A stretch of 64,000 bases of DNA from Cellvibrionaceae bacterium. GTDB taxonomy: Bacteria > Pseudomonadota > Gammaproteobacteria > Pseudomonadales > Cellvibrionaceae. The stretch's first letter is position 1, and every line of letters begins with the position of its first letter. Positions 34,401 to 43,273 of this stretch are shown here, piece by piece. The stretch is taken from positions 62,001-126,000 of the forward strand of contig JAGKWQ010000002.1 of assembly GCA_021151825.1 (NCBI GenBank), written 5' to 3'. The translations under genes were made by a program, and so were the position numbers. The notes beneath the pieces were generated by a model. That model was not told the origin of the DNA and did no database searches. It saw only the letters and a list, made by a program, of their open reading frames with translations.

Positions 34401-35927
34401 CCCATCGCTACCCAATTCATAATTGGCCACACGACGACACAGCGAACGCCAACGACGCGTATGCGCATCCCAAATATCGACACGATAACCGCGCACGATA
34501 TCTTCGGCCCACAGCTGAATACCTTGCTGCGTTTGTGCATCATCTTTTTGCCGCTGGTTCGCAGCAAACCGGGATTTAAGTGCTGTTGCCCGCTCTTTAC
34601 GAACAAGCGATATTCCACTGGTACGCAAGCTGGGTGCACCGGTTTTTTTTTCATGGCGACTTACATCGTCATGCACAATAGCGGGATCCGCTTTGCGATC
34701 CAGATCGTAATTGCCCAACGTGCGCGCGAAATTAATCAGCTTTAACGCTGCACTATCAATATCTGTTTGCAAGATTGCGTAACGCTCAGGGCGACGATAA
34801 ATATCCAATAAACCTTCATGAATCAGTATGGCGTTATTGGGATTCAAATGCGGACGCGGTGAACTGAAAAAGCGATTATCTTTATGAGTAACGTAGGTTA
34901 TTGGACTGGTGTCACTGTTATTAGTCAGCGGAGTAGGCAATCCATTTTCAAATTCCACGGCGACCTCAAGTGCAATATAGTCTCGCTCCTCAAACAACTC
35001 GCGACGCACATTAAAATCCACTACCAACCCCAAATGACGTAATAAGGTGGGGTAATTATTCATCGCCGCAACAGCGCGATGGAAATGCATGGATTGTGCA
35101 AGTTCAGTTTGAGTGGGTGTGGCTGGTTGCTCAAATTCCTCAACAGTTTCCGAAATGGCAGGATCATCGGTACGAGGGACTTCTTTAATAGCTTTGGGGC
35201 GCAGTGGTGGCGTATGGAAAAGTTCAACACGGGCGAGATGATGTACTTTGCGCGCAAGACCATTCCCGCTTGCCAATTTATTTTCATCTTTCAGCAACGC
35301 ATCCAATGCAGCGAAACGTCGTCCGATTTTAGTCGACATATCCGCTTTACCATTATCAAATCGTCTTGGGTCAGGCAACAAATCGGCACGAGCCGGTTTA
35401 TTACCCCAACGATCAATTTGTTGCACACCTTGAATTAATTCCTGCCATAAATTGTTGCCCAGCAAGTCGCGGCCTATTCGCGGTAAATCGTCGTTAGTAC
35501 GCGTCGCCAAATCTACATACATTTCTTTTACAAAGTCATGCACATCCGTAGCGCTGTAGGACAATACTTTGCTTTCCAGCAATTCCGTTACATCGCGATT
35601 GACATCGTAGCTTTCCACGTAAAAATCTTTTTTAAATACCGCTTGCCAAATATCAGAATCCGGCGCACCTAGCGTTGGGTCATGTTGAATGACATCGTCA
35701 TTGTCTGTAATTTTGGTTTTAGCAATGGGTTGTCCATCGACCATAAAGATAAAAACAGCATCATTTAATGTGCGAGGCCAATTCACCCACTCGGGAAATG
35801 AAGCCAATTCCTGAGGATCACCAGCAGCATCCAGTTTTGGTGAAACCATAACGGATACATGCACATTTTTTTCATCGTCACTGATGCCGTTTGGCAAGCA
35901 AGTCCATACTAATGTTTGTCTGGCCAT
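31470..35927 (-). CDS. Giant protein of unknown function (1485 aa), second gene of pair
   Basis: The start is the ATG at 35925-35927. It overlaps the TGA of the upstream gene and has GGAGG upstream, so translation is coupled. No signal peptide or membrane helix is visible, so it is cytoplasmic or exported by a specialised route. I do not recognise the family. The N-terminal 130 residues are beta-type (VHVSVMVSPKLD). A central segment YGRRYALRVRAVDLAGNSL near residue 610 looks like a fibronectin-III strand pair. Many aromatic/proline-rich beta segments and charged loops follow. Codon use and composition look like the neighbours'. The pair stands alone between the copper operon and the dehydrogenase gene. 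Confidence 0.8.
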   Translation of the reverse strand: MARQTLVWTCLPNGISDDEKNVHVSVMVSPKLDAAGDPQELASFPEWVNWPRTLNDAVFIFMVDGQPIAKTKITDNDDVIQHDPTLGAPDSDIWQAVFKKDFYVESYDVNRDVTELLESKVLSYSATDVHDFVKEMYVDLATRTNDDLPRIGRDLLGNNLWQELIQGVQQIDRWGNKPARADLLPDPRRFDNGKADMSTKIGRRFAALDALLKDENKLASGNGLARKVHHLARVELFHTPPLRPKAIKEVPRTDDPAISETVEEFEQPATPTQTELAQSMHFHRAVAAMNNYPTLLRHLGLVVDFNVRRELFEERDYIALEVAVEFENGLPTPLTNNSDTSPITYVTHKDNRFFSSPRPHLNPNNAILIHEGLLDIYRRPERYAILQTDIDSAALKLINFARTLGNYDLDRKADPAIVHDDVSRHEKKTGAPSLRTSGISLVRKERATALKSRFAANQRQKDDAQTQQGIQLWAEDIVRGYRVDIWDAHTRRWRSLCRRVANYELGSDGRIQISPRAGEEEATVQLAATRSPDPTYNRDVLYLHDSMVAWTGWSLAAPQPGKAVGNDIDKGPDGKPQFTEEAGTISGLDFKSTFNVVSGSLPRLRYGRRYALRVRAVDLAGNSLLPRDENIGPEDPEREAQPFLRFESIAAPVLALAENAGEVAPPGYGESMYRLAIRSFNDQFDDPAESTERTNRIAVPPQATVRDAELHGMLDDAGAVSATTFQMLAEEKDRDARDPNAALVERVFELKGPLDADNEKVPTTYSVWREGVALTYLPDPMAQVVSAWFFDHPGMTPQETLHIPLYPAGARWPHAEPFRIELYEDAANPLAKPFYDEQRHSLQIPLAKGERAKLRLSMRIRKRDLFERMGLWQWLDEPTQQKIEAATLDGRSWLFTPWQDVELVHAVQRPLLKPEIKLLVINRNFGATFASPRLLVECSLNTTDHLDLLAQWHEPLDPPANAHRGNQAFTVKITRPVDYQVSHFALREHSLPDEENAGPNIIGINRVRTDFEAHKHHEFGDTRYRRIEYHFKATSRYREYLPPELLLAPYPPAAGETAQPIDTHIAVDGETVIGWIPNSAPPPAPEILYVVPTFGWSRTQGDDGTRHSWRRGGGLRVYLDRPWNSTGYGEMLAVVLPASGFTINPETEPPAHPAKNFITQWGSDPLWTSPAVSSIAPRINNFPRARLAPDPTGAWLPPGAPTAEADQQPGNFNTRFFVHGINVDIAPHDVFFDEERQLWYCDIEIDHGNSYWPFVRLALARYQPSSVDNAHLSEIVLADFMQLTQDRWATLRHNRDRHIHEISLFGASYSDSAATREARSARSKSLIDPLTGTVTVVQPARFATGSVVEVWLERLDPALGADFGWQRIAEGHRNAVLNPDLIRRQDITNRRNTFDNLQFRAQRSAIFSAPVFNREFLDVNLIERWFKPQVLWEGRVATPADLTGDRYRIVIAEYEEYPVDGDLPYEDVPTTRGRRLVFVEHIELG

Positions 35928-38900
35928 CACACTTCCTCCGGCGCGAATGCCGCGCAATATTCAGTCCATGAAGTCTGATCCATCAAGTCAAGAAACTTGG
36001 GATCCGCTTCGCCACCGCCAAATTCTTTGCGGCAGCGTACAGGCACCGAGAAACTGATAAATACCACTTCCACTTCAACAATTAATTCTGCTTCACCCCA
36101 AACTACAGATTGCCCCGGCTTACCTTCTTGCTGGCGGTTTTCATAAGCAAGTTGCAAGTTAAATGTGAGCGATGCAGAAAAAATCGCGACGACAGTTAAT
36201 TCACCGTGAATGCGCACATACCCCGCCAGCACCACACGTTTTCCATCGGCATCATCTTTCCAGTTGAAGTAAACACCCGCTTTGATTTCTACCATGCCGG
36301 ATGCAACAACCAAATTAAGCGAAACTGCTGCACCAAATTCCAATGCGGCTTCAATTTCCTGAACCCCTTTTGAGCCCACAGTAGCCGCAAAAAAACCACC
36401 ACCACCCAGCAAGGAAACAGTCAAACTAAATGGGCGTTCGCGTTCGGCAAAATTAAAACGAACAGACACAGGGCGATTATCAAACGGCAAATTAAACTGC
36501 GCTCCGAGCGTGACATTGGACAATGAAAAAATACCTACACCAATCGTCGGTAATCCGAGCGAGTAACCTGCAGAAATACCACTGGGCGTCACACTCAATG
36601 CCGGCGGGTCAGAGAATCCATTGCTGGGAATAAATTTGCGCAAGTCATTGACAAACTCTAACGGCCCGCCAAATTTTATGGCATCTTTCTGGTTAAGCTG
36701 AACAGACACATCCGGCTTTTGACCCGGTTTTGCCGTAAAAGCCAGCTTGTCAAAGTCGAGGATAATGCAGCCAAATAAATTGAGTTTGAATTTCTCCAAC
36801 ACCGCATTGGCAGATCGCGACGCGGCTTGCGGGTTGGTGATAGGTACGCGCGTTTCACCACGCATAGATAAACGAGTCGAGCCACTCGGAATTAGCAATT
36901 TCAATGGATCAGATTGGGAGATTTGTACCGCCCATTCAAAGTGGGTTTCAATGTGTTCAGGCGTTTCAGTCGACAATAATTTTGGTGCTTGCAGATCATT
37001 GAGGGCGAAGGATAGCGCACTGTTAAACAAGCTACGCAGTGAAATACCACCAATTAATTTTGCATCAGGCGAAAAAAAATCTGTCGGATTGAATTGATTG
37101 CTAATAGATTTTTGCAATGCCGCCGCTAGTGTTTGCCCCGGCTGGCTGGATACCGGCCCCGAGAGTTTCGATAAACCATAAATCTCCATTTGCGGCGCAG
37201 CCAATCCACCCAACGCATCCGTTTTTTGTGCTTCATTAGCACCGCCAAACGTTAACGATTGTTGCTTTCCTTCTTGAACCGCAAGAAATAGTTGGCCGGC
37301 ATTCGGCTGGTTATTAACCACCACCGCAGGGTACTGCATAGTAAAAGTTGAATTGCGCCCCAATAATTTTTGCAACGCGGGTATACCGACTTCCGCCAGA
37401 TGCATTTGCGGGTGAAAGTTTGGTGTTGTGGTGGATGTTTGCCGTGTATTTCCAACCGCAAAACTCATGCGGTTGGTATTGAGTGCAGAATCGCCAGGGT
37501 TTTTATCAAAGCGAATACTCGCCCCACCCATTTCCGTTTCCCGGTATTTCTGCTCTGCACTACCGTTATATGCCGTACGTGCATCCAGACTTCGGTCGCG
37601 ATTAACAATCTCGCTGATAAATAACATCGGTAACGAAAAAACTACCCGGTGATTATCGCGATCAAGCGCAGCCACTTCAAAACGCAACTCGGTAGCCGCA
37701 GTTAAGGGAATTGGCCAAAATGCCATACGATCAGTAATAGGTGGTGCACCAAAAAATCTTACCGGGGGATTAAGGTCCGGAGTGATCCGCGTGAGAATTT
37801 CAACACGTGTGAATGGAAAATTACGCCCATTAAATTCGTGCTCATGACCGTCGTACTGGCGAACGCGCTCACGAACGATAATGAAAAAGCGTTGGCGTAA
37901 TACAGCAATGCGATTGTCAGCTGGCCCTTCAAATTTGCGCTCAGTAATTTTAACCAACGATGCCGCATGCCCAAAAGGCAATAAAAACCCGCTATAAACA
38001 ACACGCACATAATGGTCCCGCCCAAGCGTTGCCAAATGCCGCCACTGCTCAAGGTCAACGCCGATTGGCCGTAATGCCCACTCACCTTCCAGATCCAGCA
38101 ATCCACCCAATGCCGACAGCTGCAAACGTTTGCTATGGCTCGCACGGGGAATATATTTAAAGCGTGGAATATCTGCGCGTTTTTGTCGGTAATTACCCAT
38201 CAGGTTAACAAGCATTTTGCGATCTTGCGTGTCCAGGCTCATACGAAATGGCTTGTTTATCCGATTGGCAATTTCAACATCGTCAAGTGGATAATCCGGT
38301 GACCAGATCGCACGTACTTTCGCACTTGCATCAGCGCCCTTCAGCCCCTCGCCAACCGTTAATCGCGTATGCCACAATTCCGTTAAACCCTGTGCGAGGC
38401 GCGGCAAAATACTGTGGCGCCAACGCGCCGATTCAATCGGGGAAAGAATTAAACGATAAGGTAACTCCAGTGCAGTAACTTGCTGCGCCGGTTCATGGGG
38501 AAAACCCAACCAAAAAGACACGTAGGGAAAATTGTCCAGGATTTTATGGGGATCAATGGTGAGATCCAATTGCCGCGCTACATCAGCCACATTATTTGCA
38601 GATTCAAGTGCGAGCGTTGCCAGTGTTGCGAGATGAAAATCACCCTCGCGCAATTCCGGGTTTTGCGCAAATAATTCTGTGGATTCACGCAATATTCCCG
38701 CCCAGATAACACCGCTCAGCTGTTGTTGGTTTTCTGCAGTGATGCCGCCTATGGATTCATTTGCGATTCGCCGTGCGGCCGAAGCGAGGCGATTTTTAAA
38801 ATTAACCGGTTCGGTAGCTACCAATTTTTCCGCTAACGAATTTTGCAAAACATCAATAATATTTTTATCCCAAAAAAAGGATTGGTTATCTTCCTTATCC

Positions 38901-39421
38901 GGTAATGCGTTGCTATCCAGATTCATCGGCCAATCGCGCATCGCATCCAGAACCGCATCCAGCGTAAACGGAATTGCGTCAATTGTCGGGTCCATAACAA
39001 ATGCGATGCGGCTATTGCCGGACATGCGTACACGCACCAATGGAATGGCTTCTTCGGCTGGTTTTTTGTTTACCTTATCAACCGTTGGACCAGATCGTTT
39101 TTCGGCTTCGATATCAGGCGGTGTGGTATCAATGTTGGATGGCTTGCCAGTAAAGGCTTCTTCACCGAAGGATTGCGGCGGAAATTCAACAATTAAAATA
39201 CCTGCTTTGGCGGGATCAATTTTGCGTAGTTGCGGTCCGCTTTCCGCCTCAGAATCAACCTGCAGGTTTTCAAACAGCAAATCAAATACGAGCAAGTCAT
39301 CAGGTCGTCGGACCGAAAACCGCAGCGGCCTTTCGGCTCCTGCGCGCAAACGTTCTACCAGCCGGGTAACATCTTTGACAAATAGCGATGCTGAAACTCC
39401 GCCTAACCAATTGCGCGCCAT
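35927..39421 (-). CDS. Giant protein of unknown function (1164 aa), first gene of pair
   Basis: 1164 aa, no signal peptide. I recognise no domain. Residues 1-500 are mixed, with a repeated-looking LDLTIDP and LPYRLILSP style. From about residue 850 the sequence becomes strongly beta-patterned and glycine-rich: GYSLGLPTIGVGIFSL, SLTVSLLGGGGFF and AALEFGAAVSLNLVVASG. Alternating hydrophobic residues there suggest a long beta-sheet or a hydrophobic groove. The C-terminus has two Cys (VRCRKEF, TEYCAAF). The stop overlaps the start of the 1485-aa gene, so the two products are probably made together and may form a complex. The 275 bp upstream contain no recognisable promoter. Confidence 0.8.
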   Translation of the reverse strand: MARNWLGGVSASLFVKDVTRLVERLRAGAERPLRFSVRRPDDLLVFDLLFENLQVDSEAESGPQLRKIDPAKAGILIVEFPPQSFGEEAFTGKPSNIDTTPPDIEAEKRSGPTVDKVNKKPAEEAIPLVRVRMSGNSRIAFVMDPTIDAIPFTLDAVLDAMRDWPMNLDSNALPDKEDNQSFFWDKNIIDVLQNSLAEKLVATEPVNFKNRLASAARRIANESIGGITAENQQQLSGVIWAGILRESTELFAQNPELREGDFHLATLATLALESANNVADVARQLDLTIDPHKILDNFPYVSFWLGFPHEPAQQVTALELPYRLILSPIESARWRHSILPRLAQGLTELWHTRLTVGEGLKGADASAKVRAIWSPDYPLDDVEIANRINKPFRMSLDTQDRKMLVNLMGNYRQKRADIPRFKYIPRASHSKRLQLSALGGLLDLEGEWALRPIGVDLEQWRHLATLGRDHYVRVVYSGFLLPFGHAASLVKITERKFEGPADNRIAVLRQRFFIIVRERVRQYDGHEHEFNGRNFPFTRVEILTRITPDLNPPVRFFGAPPITDRMAFWPIPLTAATELRFEVAALDRDNHRVVFSLPMLFISEIVNRDRSLDARTAYNGSAEQKYRETEMGGASIRFDKNPGDSALNTNRMSFAVGNTRQTSTTTPNFHPQMHLAEVGIPALQKLLGRNSTFTMQYPAVVVNNQPNAGQLFLAVQEGKQQSLTFGGANEAQKTDALGGLAAPQMEIYGLSKLSGPVSSQPGQTLAAALQKSISNQFNPTDFFSPDAKLIGGISLRSLFNSALSFALNDLQAPKLLSTETPEHIETHFEWAVQISQSDPLKLLIPSGSTRLSMRGETRVPITNPQAASRSANAVLEKFKLNLFGCIILDFDKLAFTAKPGQKPDVSVQLNQKDAIKFGGPLEFVNDLRKFIPSNGFSDPPALSVTPSGISAGYSLGLPTIGVGIFSLSNVTLGAQFNLPFDNRPVSVRFNFAERERPFSLTVSLLGGGGFFAATVGSKGVQEIEAALEFGAAVSLNLVVASGMVEIKAGVYFNWKDDADGKRVVLAGYVRIHGELTVVAIFSASLTFNLQLAYENRQQEGKPGQSVVWGEAELIVEVEVVFISFSVPVRCRKEFGGGEADPKFLDLMDQTSWTEYCAAFAPEEV

Positions 39422-39696
39422 GATTCATCTCCCATTGAATATCTGCCTTGACGCTATCACAGCAAACCGAACGGATTCACGGTAATAATTGCCTTCCGGT
39501 GAAATTCTGGCGCAGTAATTTCCACTCCCCTCCCCATCTGGCGGGGTTAGGCAGCAGGTTGAAGTGTTAAATAATGTTCACATTCGTCAATTCTCACGCC
39601 GCTTTTTGCGGCGCCCCCTATAATTCGCGCTGACTATAAGATCGACCCGTGTTTCTGTAACCAAGGTCCATAACCATAAGTAGCTGTGAGCTGACC
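39422..39696. other. Divergent intergenic region
   Basis: 275 bp between two divergently transcribed genes must hold both promoters. I see only a short CGCCGC-TTTTT-GCGGCG hairpin around 39598-39614 and no motif I can assign. Confidence 0.4.
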
Positions 39697-42600
39697 ATGA
39701 AAAAACGCCCGCTTGGAATTCCTTTATCCTTTTACGCTATCGCCCCGATGATCAGTTCGCTGGTCTTGCTTGGCGGTTGTTCTGAACAAACCCCGGTGGC
39801 TGAAAATACCAAAACCCACATTAGTAGCTCTGCTGCCAGTAGTATCGCCATTGAAATTACTCGCCTCACGCCCGAACAAGCAAAAGCCGATGCACAAGCG
39901 ATTGAACAACAAGTTCCCATCACTACTGCCGAAGGCCTTAAAACCGAATTGTGGGCCTCGGAAAAAATGCTCGGCGATACGGTAGCGATCCACGTCGATG
40001 ACAAAGGCCGCGTTTGGGCCGGTATTACCCAGCGCAGCAATAATTCCGAATTTGATATTCGCGGCGTTCCCGAATGGGAAGATGCGTCGATGACGTTTTC
40101 AACCCTTGAAGACCGACGCACATTTTTGCACACCGAACTCGCGCCGGAAAAAAGCGCACAACATGAAAAAATTCCGGACCGCAATAACGATGGCAACCAC
40201 GATTGGCGCGATCTGGCAGTGATGACTGAAAAAGTCATTCGCCTGGAAGATACTCAGGGTTCCGGTAAAGCTGATCTGGCGCAGACAGCAATCAATGATT
40301 TCCACACCGAAGTAACGGATGTAATTGGCGGATTGTTTTATCACGATCTGCTCGATGAATTATTTATCAATATCGCCCCGGATTTCTGGCGATTAAAAGA
40401 TACCAACGGTGATGGTTACCTGGATGCACAAACATCGCTTGCACACGGTTTTGGTGTACACATCGGATTCAGCGGCCATGGTCTTTCCGGTGCAACACTC
40501 GGGCCCGATGGAATGCTCTATTACAGCATGGGCGATATCGGCACCAGCGTTACTGATCAATACGGCACCAAATGGCATTACCCCAATCAAGGGGTAATTG
40601 TTCGTAGCGAAATTGATGGCACTAACTTTGAAGTGTTTGCGGCAGGCCTGCGCAATATTTATGAATTTGCATTCGATAAATACGGCAACTTCATCAGCGT
40701 GGATAACGATGGCGACCACGTCGGCGAATACGAACGCGTTGTCCATTTGATCGAAGGTTCCGATACTGGCTGGCGAACCAATTGGCAATTGGGAAAATAC
40801 AAAGATCCCAAAAATAACAGCTATAAAATCTGGATGGATGAAGATTATTACAAGCCGCGCTTTAAAGACCAGGCCGCGCACGTATTGCCACCCGTTGCGC
40901 CTTATCATGCTGGTCCAACCGGAATGACCTATCACCCGGGAACTGGCTTAAGCGATAAGTGGAAAGACCATTTCTTCGTCGTAGAATTTGTCGGCTCAGC
41001 AACACGTGCCGGCATTAATGCATTTACATTAAAACCCAAAGGCGCATCGTTTGAATTAGCCAGCGATGAAAATATGATGCGCGGCGTACTTGCTACCGGT
41101 TTGGATTTCGGTCCGGACGGCGCACTCTATTTTAGTGACTGGATTGAAGGTTGGGGTTTGAAACAAAAAGGCCGCGTATGGAAAATGGATACCGTATCAG
41201 GCACTAATCCTGAACGGGAGGACACTAAAAAATTACTCGGCGAAGATTTACGGACACGCACTCCAGAGCAATTAGTAGCACTGTTAAATCACATCGATAT
41301 GCGTGTACGCCAGAAAGCGCAGTTTGTTCTGGCAGAACAGCATCAAGTTAAAACGCTACAAGAAGTTGCAGTGACATCACCACATCAATTAGCGCGTATT
41401 CATGCGATTTGGGGCTTGGGGCAGATCTTGCGCAAGAATCCAGCGGGCAATGCTGTACTCATTAATTTGTTGCAAGACAGCGATGCGGAAATTCGCGCGC
41501 AAGCTGCCAAGGTATTGGGCGATGCAAAAATGGCCGCTGGAACTGATCAGCTGATTCGTTTGTTAGCCGATAAAAATCCGCGCGTGCAACTTTATGCAAC
41601 TCAGGCATTAGGCCGAATGAGCGCTAAAGAAGCAACCCAACCCATTATCAACATGCTGGAAGCCAATCAGGATAAAGATGTATATCTTCGTCAAGCTGGC
41701 GCTATTGCATTAGCGCGTATTGGTGATCAAAAGGCGCTGGGTGAACTCGCTACACATTCATCTGAAGCGGTGCGCATTGCAGCCGTTGTTGCCCTGAAAA
41801 AATTAACCAGCCCGTTGCTCGCAAAATTCCTCACCGACAAAAGTGAATATGTTGTAACCAACGCAGCGCGTTCAATTAGTGATGATGATTTGGTAAAAGA
41901 TGCCCTGCCCGCACTGGCAGCGCTGCTGGATAAACCGGTATTTACTAATGAAGCATTGTTGCGCCGCGCTATCGATGCCAACGTGTACGCGGACAACAGC
42001 AAAGAAAATGCCGCGCGCTTAATTCGCTTTGCGCAACAAATAAAAATTCCTGGAAAGTTGCGAGCTGAAGCTATTCAAGCAGTGTCAGTATGGGCAGACG
42101 CTTCGGTTTATGATCGGGTAAGCGGTGTTTATCGCGGCCCACTTTCACACCCGCAAGCAGAAGCAGTAAACGCACTGAAGAACGGCTACAAACAATTGTT
42201 AGGTGATAACAGCAGCGATGTGCGTAAAGCCACTATCGCCGCATTGGGCGAATTAAAACTGCAAGATGCAAACCCGCAACTAATTTCAATGCTCAGTGCC
42301 GATAAAGATGCGAACGTGCGGATTGCGGCGCTGCATACCTTAAAAAAATTCAACCATGAAAAAATTGGCGAACTGGTATTCACAGCGTTGAAAGACAAAG
42401 AACAATCCGTGCGTATGGCAGGTTTGGCATTAGTACCAGAATTAAATATGCCAGTATCACAAGTTGTAGAAATGCATAGCTTGCTCATCAAGAATGGCAC
42501 TGCCTTTGAACAACAAGCTGCACTGTTATCACTTGCCAATGTAAAAGCGCCGGAAGCAGAAGCTGTTTTCCGTGAGCAAATGACGCAATTGATCGACGGC

Positions 42601-43179
42601 AAAATTGCGCCACAAGTACAGCTGGAATTAGTAACCGCCGCAGAACAAATTGGCTCGCCCGAGTTAAAACAATTGCTCGCGGATTATGAAAGCAAGAAAG
42701 ACAAAAATAATCCGCTCGATACATACCGTGAAGCCATTTATGGCGGCGATGCAGAGAAAGGCGTTGCCCTCTTCCGCTACAGTAATTCCACCCAATGTGT
42801 ACGCTGCCATATGGTCGGGACGCGCGGTAATAAAGTGGGGCCAGACTTAACCACTATCGCGACACGTATTACACCGGAACAAATGGTGGAAGCACTGGTT
42901 GCCCCCGCCGCGCGTATTGCACCCGGTTTTGGCCGTGTAACTGTGGTACTGAAAAATGGTGAGCGCATTGAAGGTTCTTTCGATGCTGAAACCAAAAACG
43001 ATGTAAGCATCACTGCCAATAATAAAGCCCAAACGATTCAACGCAGCACGATTGAAAAGTTGGAATTTGGTGGAATTTCGCCAATGCCCCCCATGGGTTT
43101 AGGCTTAACCAAAGCAGAATTGCGCGATCTGGTCGCTTATCTTTCCACACTGAAAGAAGAGGTTAATGAGGGGCATTAA
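39697..43179 (+). CDS. Dehydrogenase/HEAT-repeat/cytochrome c lipoprotein (planctomycete-type)
   Basis: 1160 aa. The lipobox is SLVLLGGC (Cys28). Residues about 70-500 form a six-bladed propeller dehydrogenase-like domain (GLKTELWASEKM, GPDGMLYYSMGD, TGLDFGPDGALYFSDW). Residues about 510-1000 are HEAT-like helical repeats (DSDAEIRAQAAKVLGDAK and similar). A C-terminal heme domain has CVRCH near residue 1034 and the VGPDLTTIATRITPEQMVEALVAP pattern of the Pirellula/Verrucomicrobium heme-binding domain. Proteins of this build are abundant in Planctomycetes and Verrucomicrobia and are thought to oxidise sugars. The downstream DUF1080 gene fits a 3-keto-sugar route. The exact substrate is unknown. 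Confidence 0.88.
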   Translation: MKKRPLGIPLSFYAIAPMISSLVLLGGCSEQTPVAENTKTHISSSAASSIAIEITRLTPEQAKADAQAIEQQVPITTAEGLKTELWASEKMLGDTVAIHVDDKGRVWAGITQRSNNSEFDIRGVPEWEDASMTFSTLEDRRTFLHTELAPEKSAQHEKIPDRNNDGNHDWRDLAVMTEKVIRLEDTQGSGKADLAQTAINDFHTEVTDVIGGLFYHDLLDELFINIAPDFWRLKDTNGDGYLDAQTSLAHGFGVHIGFSGHGLSGATLGPDGMLYYSMGDIGTSVTDQYGTKWHYPNQGVIVRSEIDGTNFEVFAAGLRNIYEFAFDKYGNFISVDNDGDHVGEYERVVHLIEGSDTGWRTNWQLGKYKDPKNNSYKIWMDEDYYKPRFKDQAAHVLPPVAPYHAGPTGMTYHPGTGLSDKWKDHFFVVEFVGSATRAGINAFTLKPKGASFELASDENMMRGVLATGLDFGPDGALYFSDWIEGWGLKQKGRVWKMDTVSGTNPEREDTKKLLGEDLRTRTPEQLVALLNHIDMRVRQKAQFVLAEQHQVKTLQEVAVTSPHQLARIHAIWGLGQILRKNPAGNAVLINLLQDSDAEIRAQAAKVLGDAKMAAGTDQLIRLLADKNPRVQLYATQALGRMSAKEATQPIINMLEANQDKDVYLRQAGAIALARIGDQKALGELATHSSEAVRIAAVVALKKLTSPLLAKFLTDKSEYVVTNAARSISDDDLVKDALPALAALLDKPVFTNEALLRRAIDANVYADNSKENAARLIRFAQQIKIPGKLRAEAIQAVSVWADASVYDRVSGVYRGPLSHPQAEAVNALKNGYKQLLGDNSSDVRKATIAALGELKLQDANPQLISMLSADKDANVRIAALHTLKKFNHEKIGELVFTALKDKEQSVRMAGLALVPELNMPVSQVVEMHSLLIKNGTAFEQQAALLSLANVKAPEAEAVFREQMTQLIDGKIAPQVQLELVTAAEQIGSPELKQLLADYESKKDKNNPLDTYREAIYGGDAEKGVALFRYSNSTQCVRCHMVGTRGNKVGPDLTTIATRITPEQMVEALVAPAARIAPGFGRVTVVLKNGERIEGSFDAETKNDVSITANNKAQTIQRSTIEKLEFGGISPMPPMGLGLTKAELRDLVAYLSTLKEEVNEGH

Positions 43180-43222
43180 TTTGCCCCTGCCGCATCACCT
43201 TAAAATGCCGCCCTCAAAAACT

Positions 43223-43260
43223 AAAAAGGCTTAAACGTAGGCAACGTTTAAGCCTTTTTT
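43223..43260. terminator. Bidirectional intrinsic terminator
   Basis: A 16-bp perfect stem (AAAAAGGCTTAAACGT with its complement) encloses a 5-base loop and ends in a T-run. It lies between convergent genes and serves both. Confidence 0.92.
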
Positions 43261-43273
43261 ATTGGGGTGAGAA

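Noticed and set aside
38679..39485. 268-codon plus-strand frame
   Set aside because: Antisense to the 1164-aa gene; composition of a shadow frame, no ribosome-binding site, no recognisable protein.
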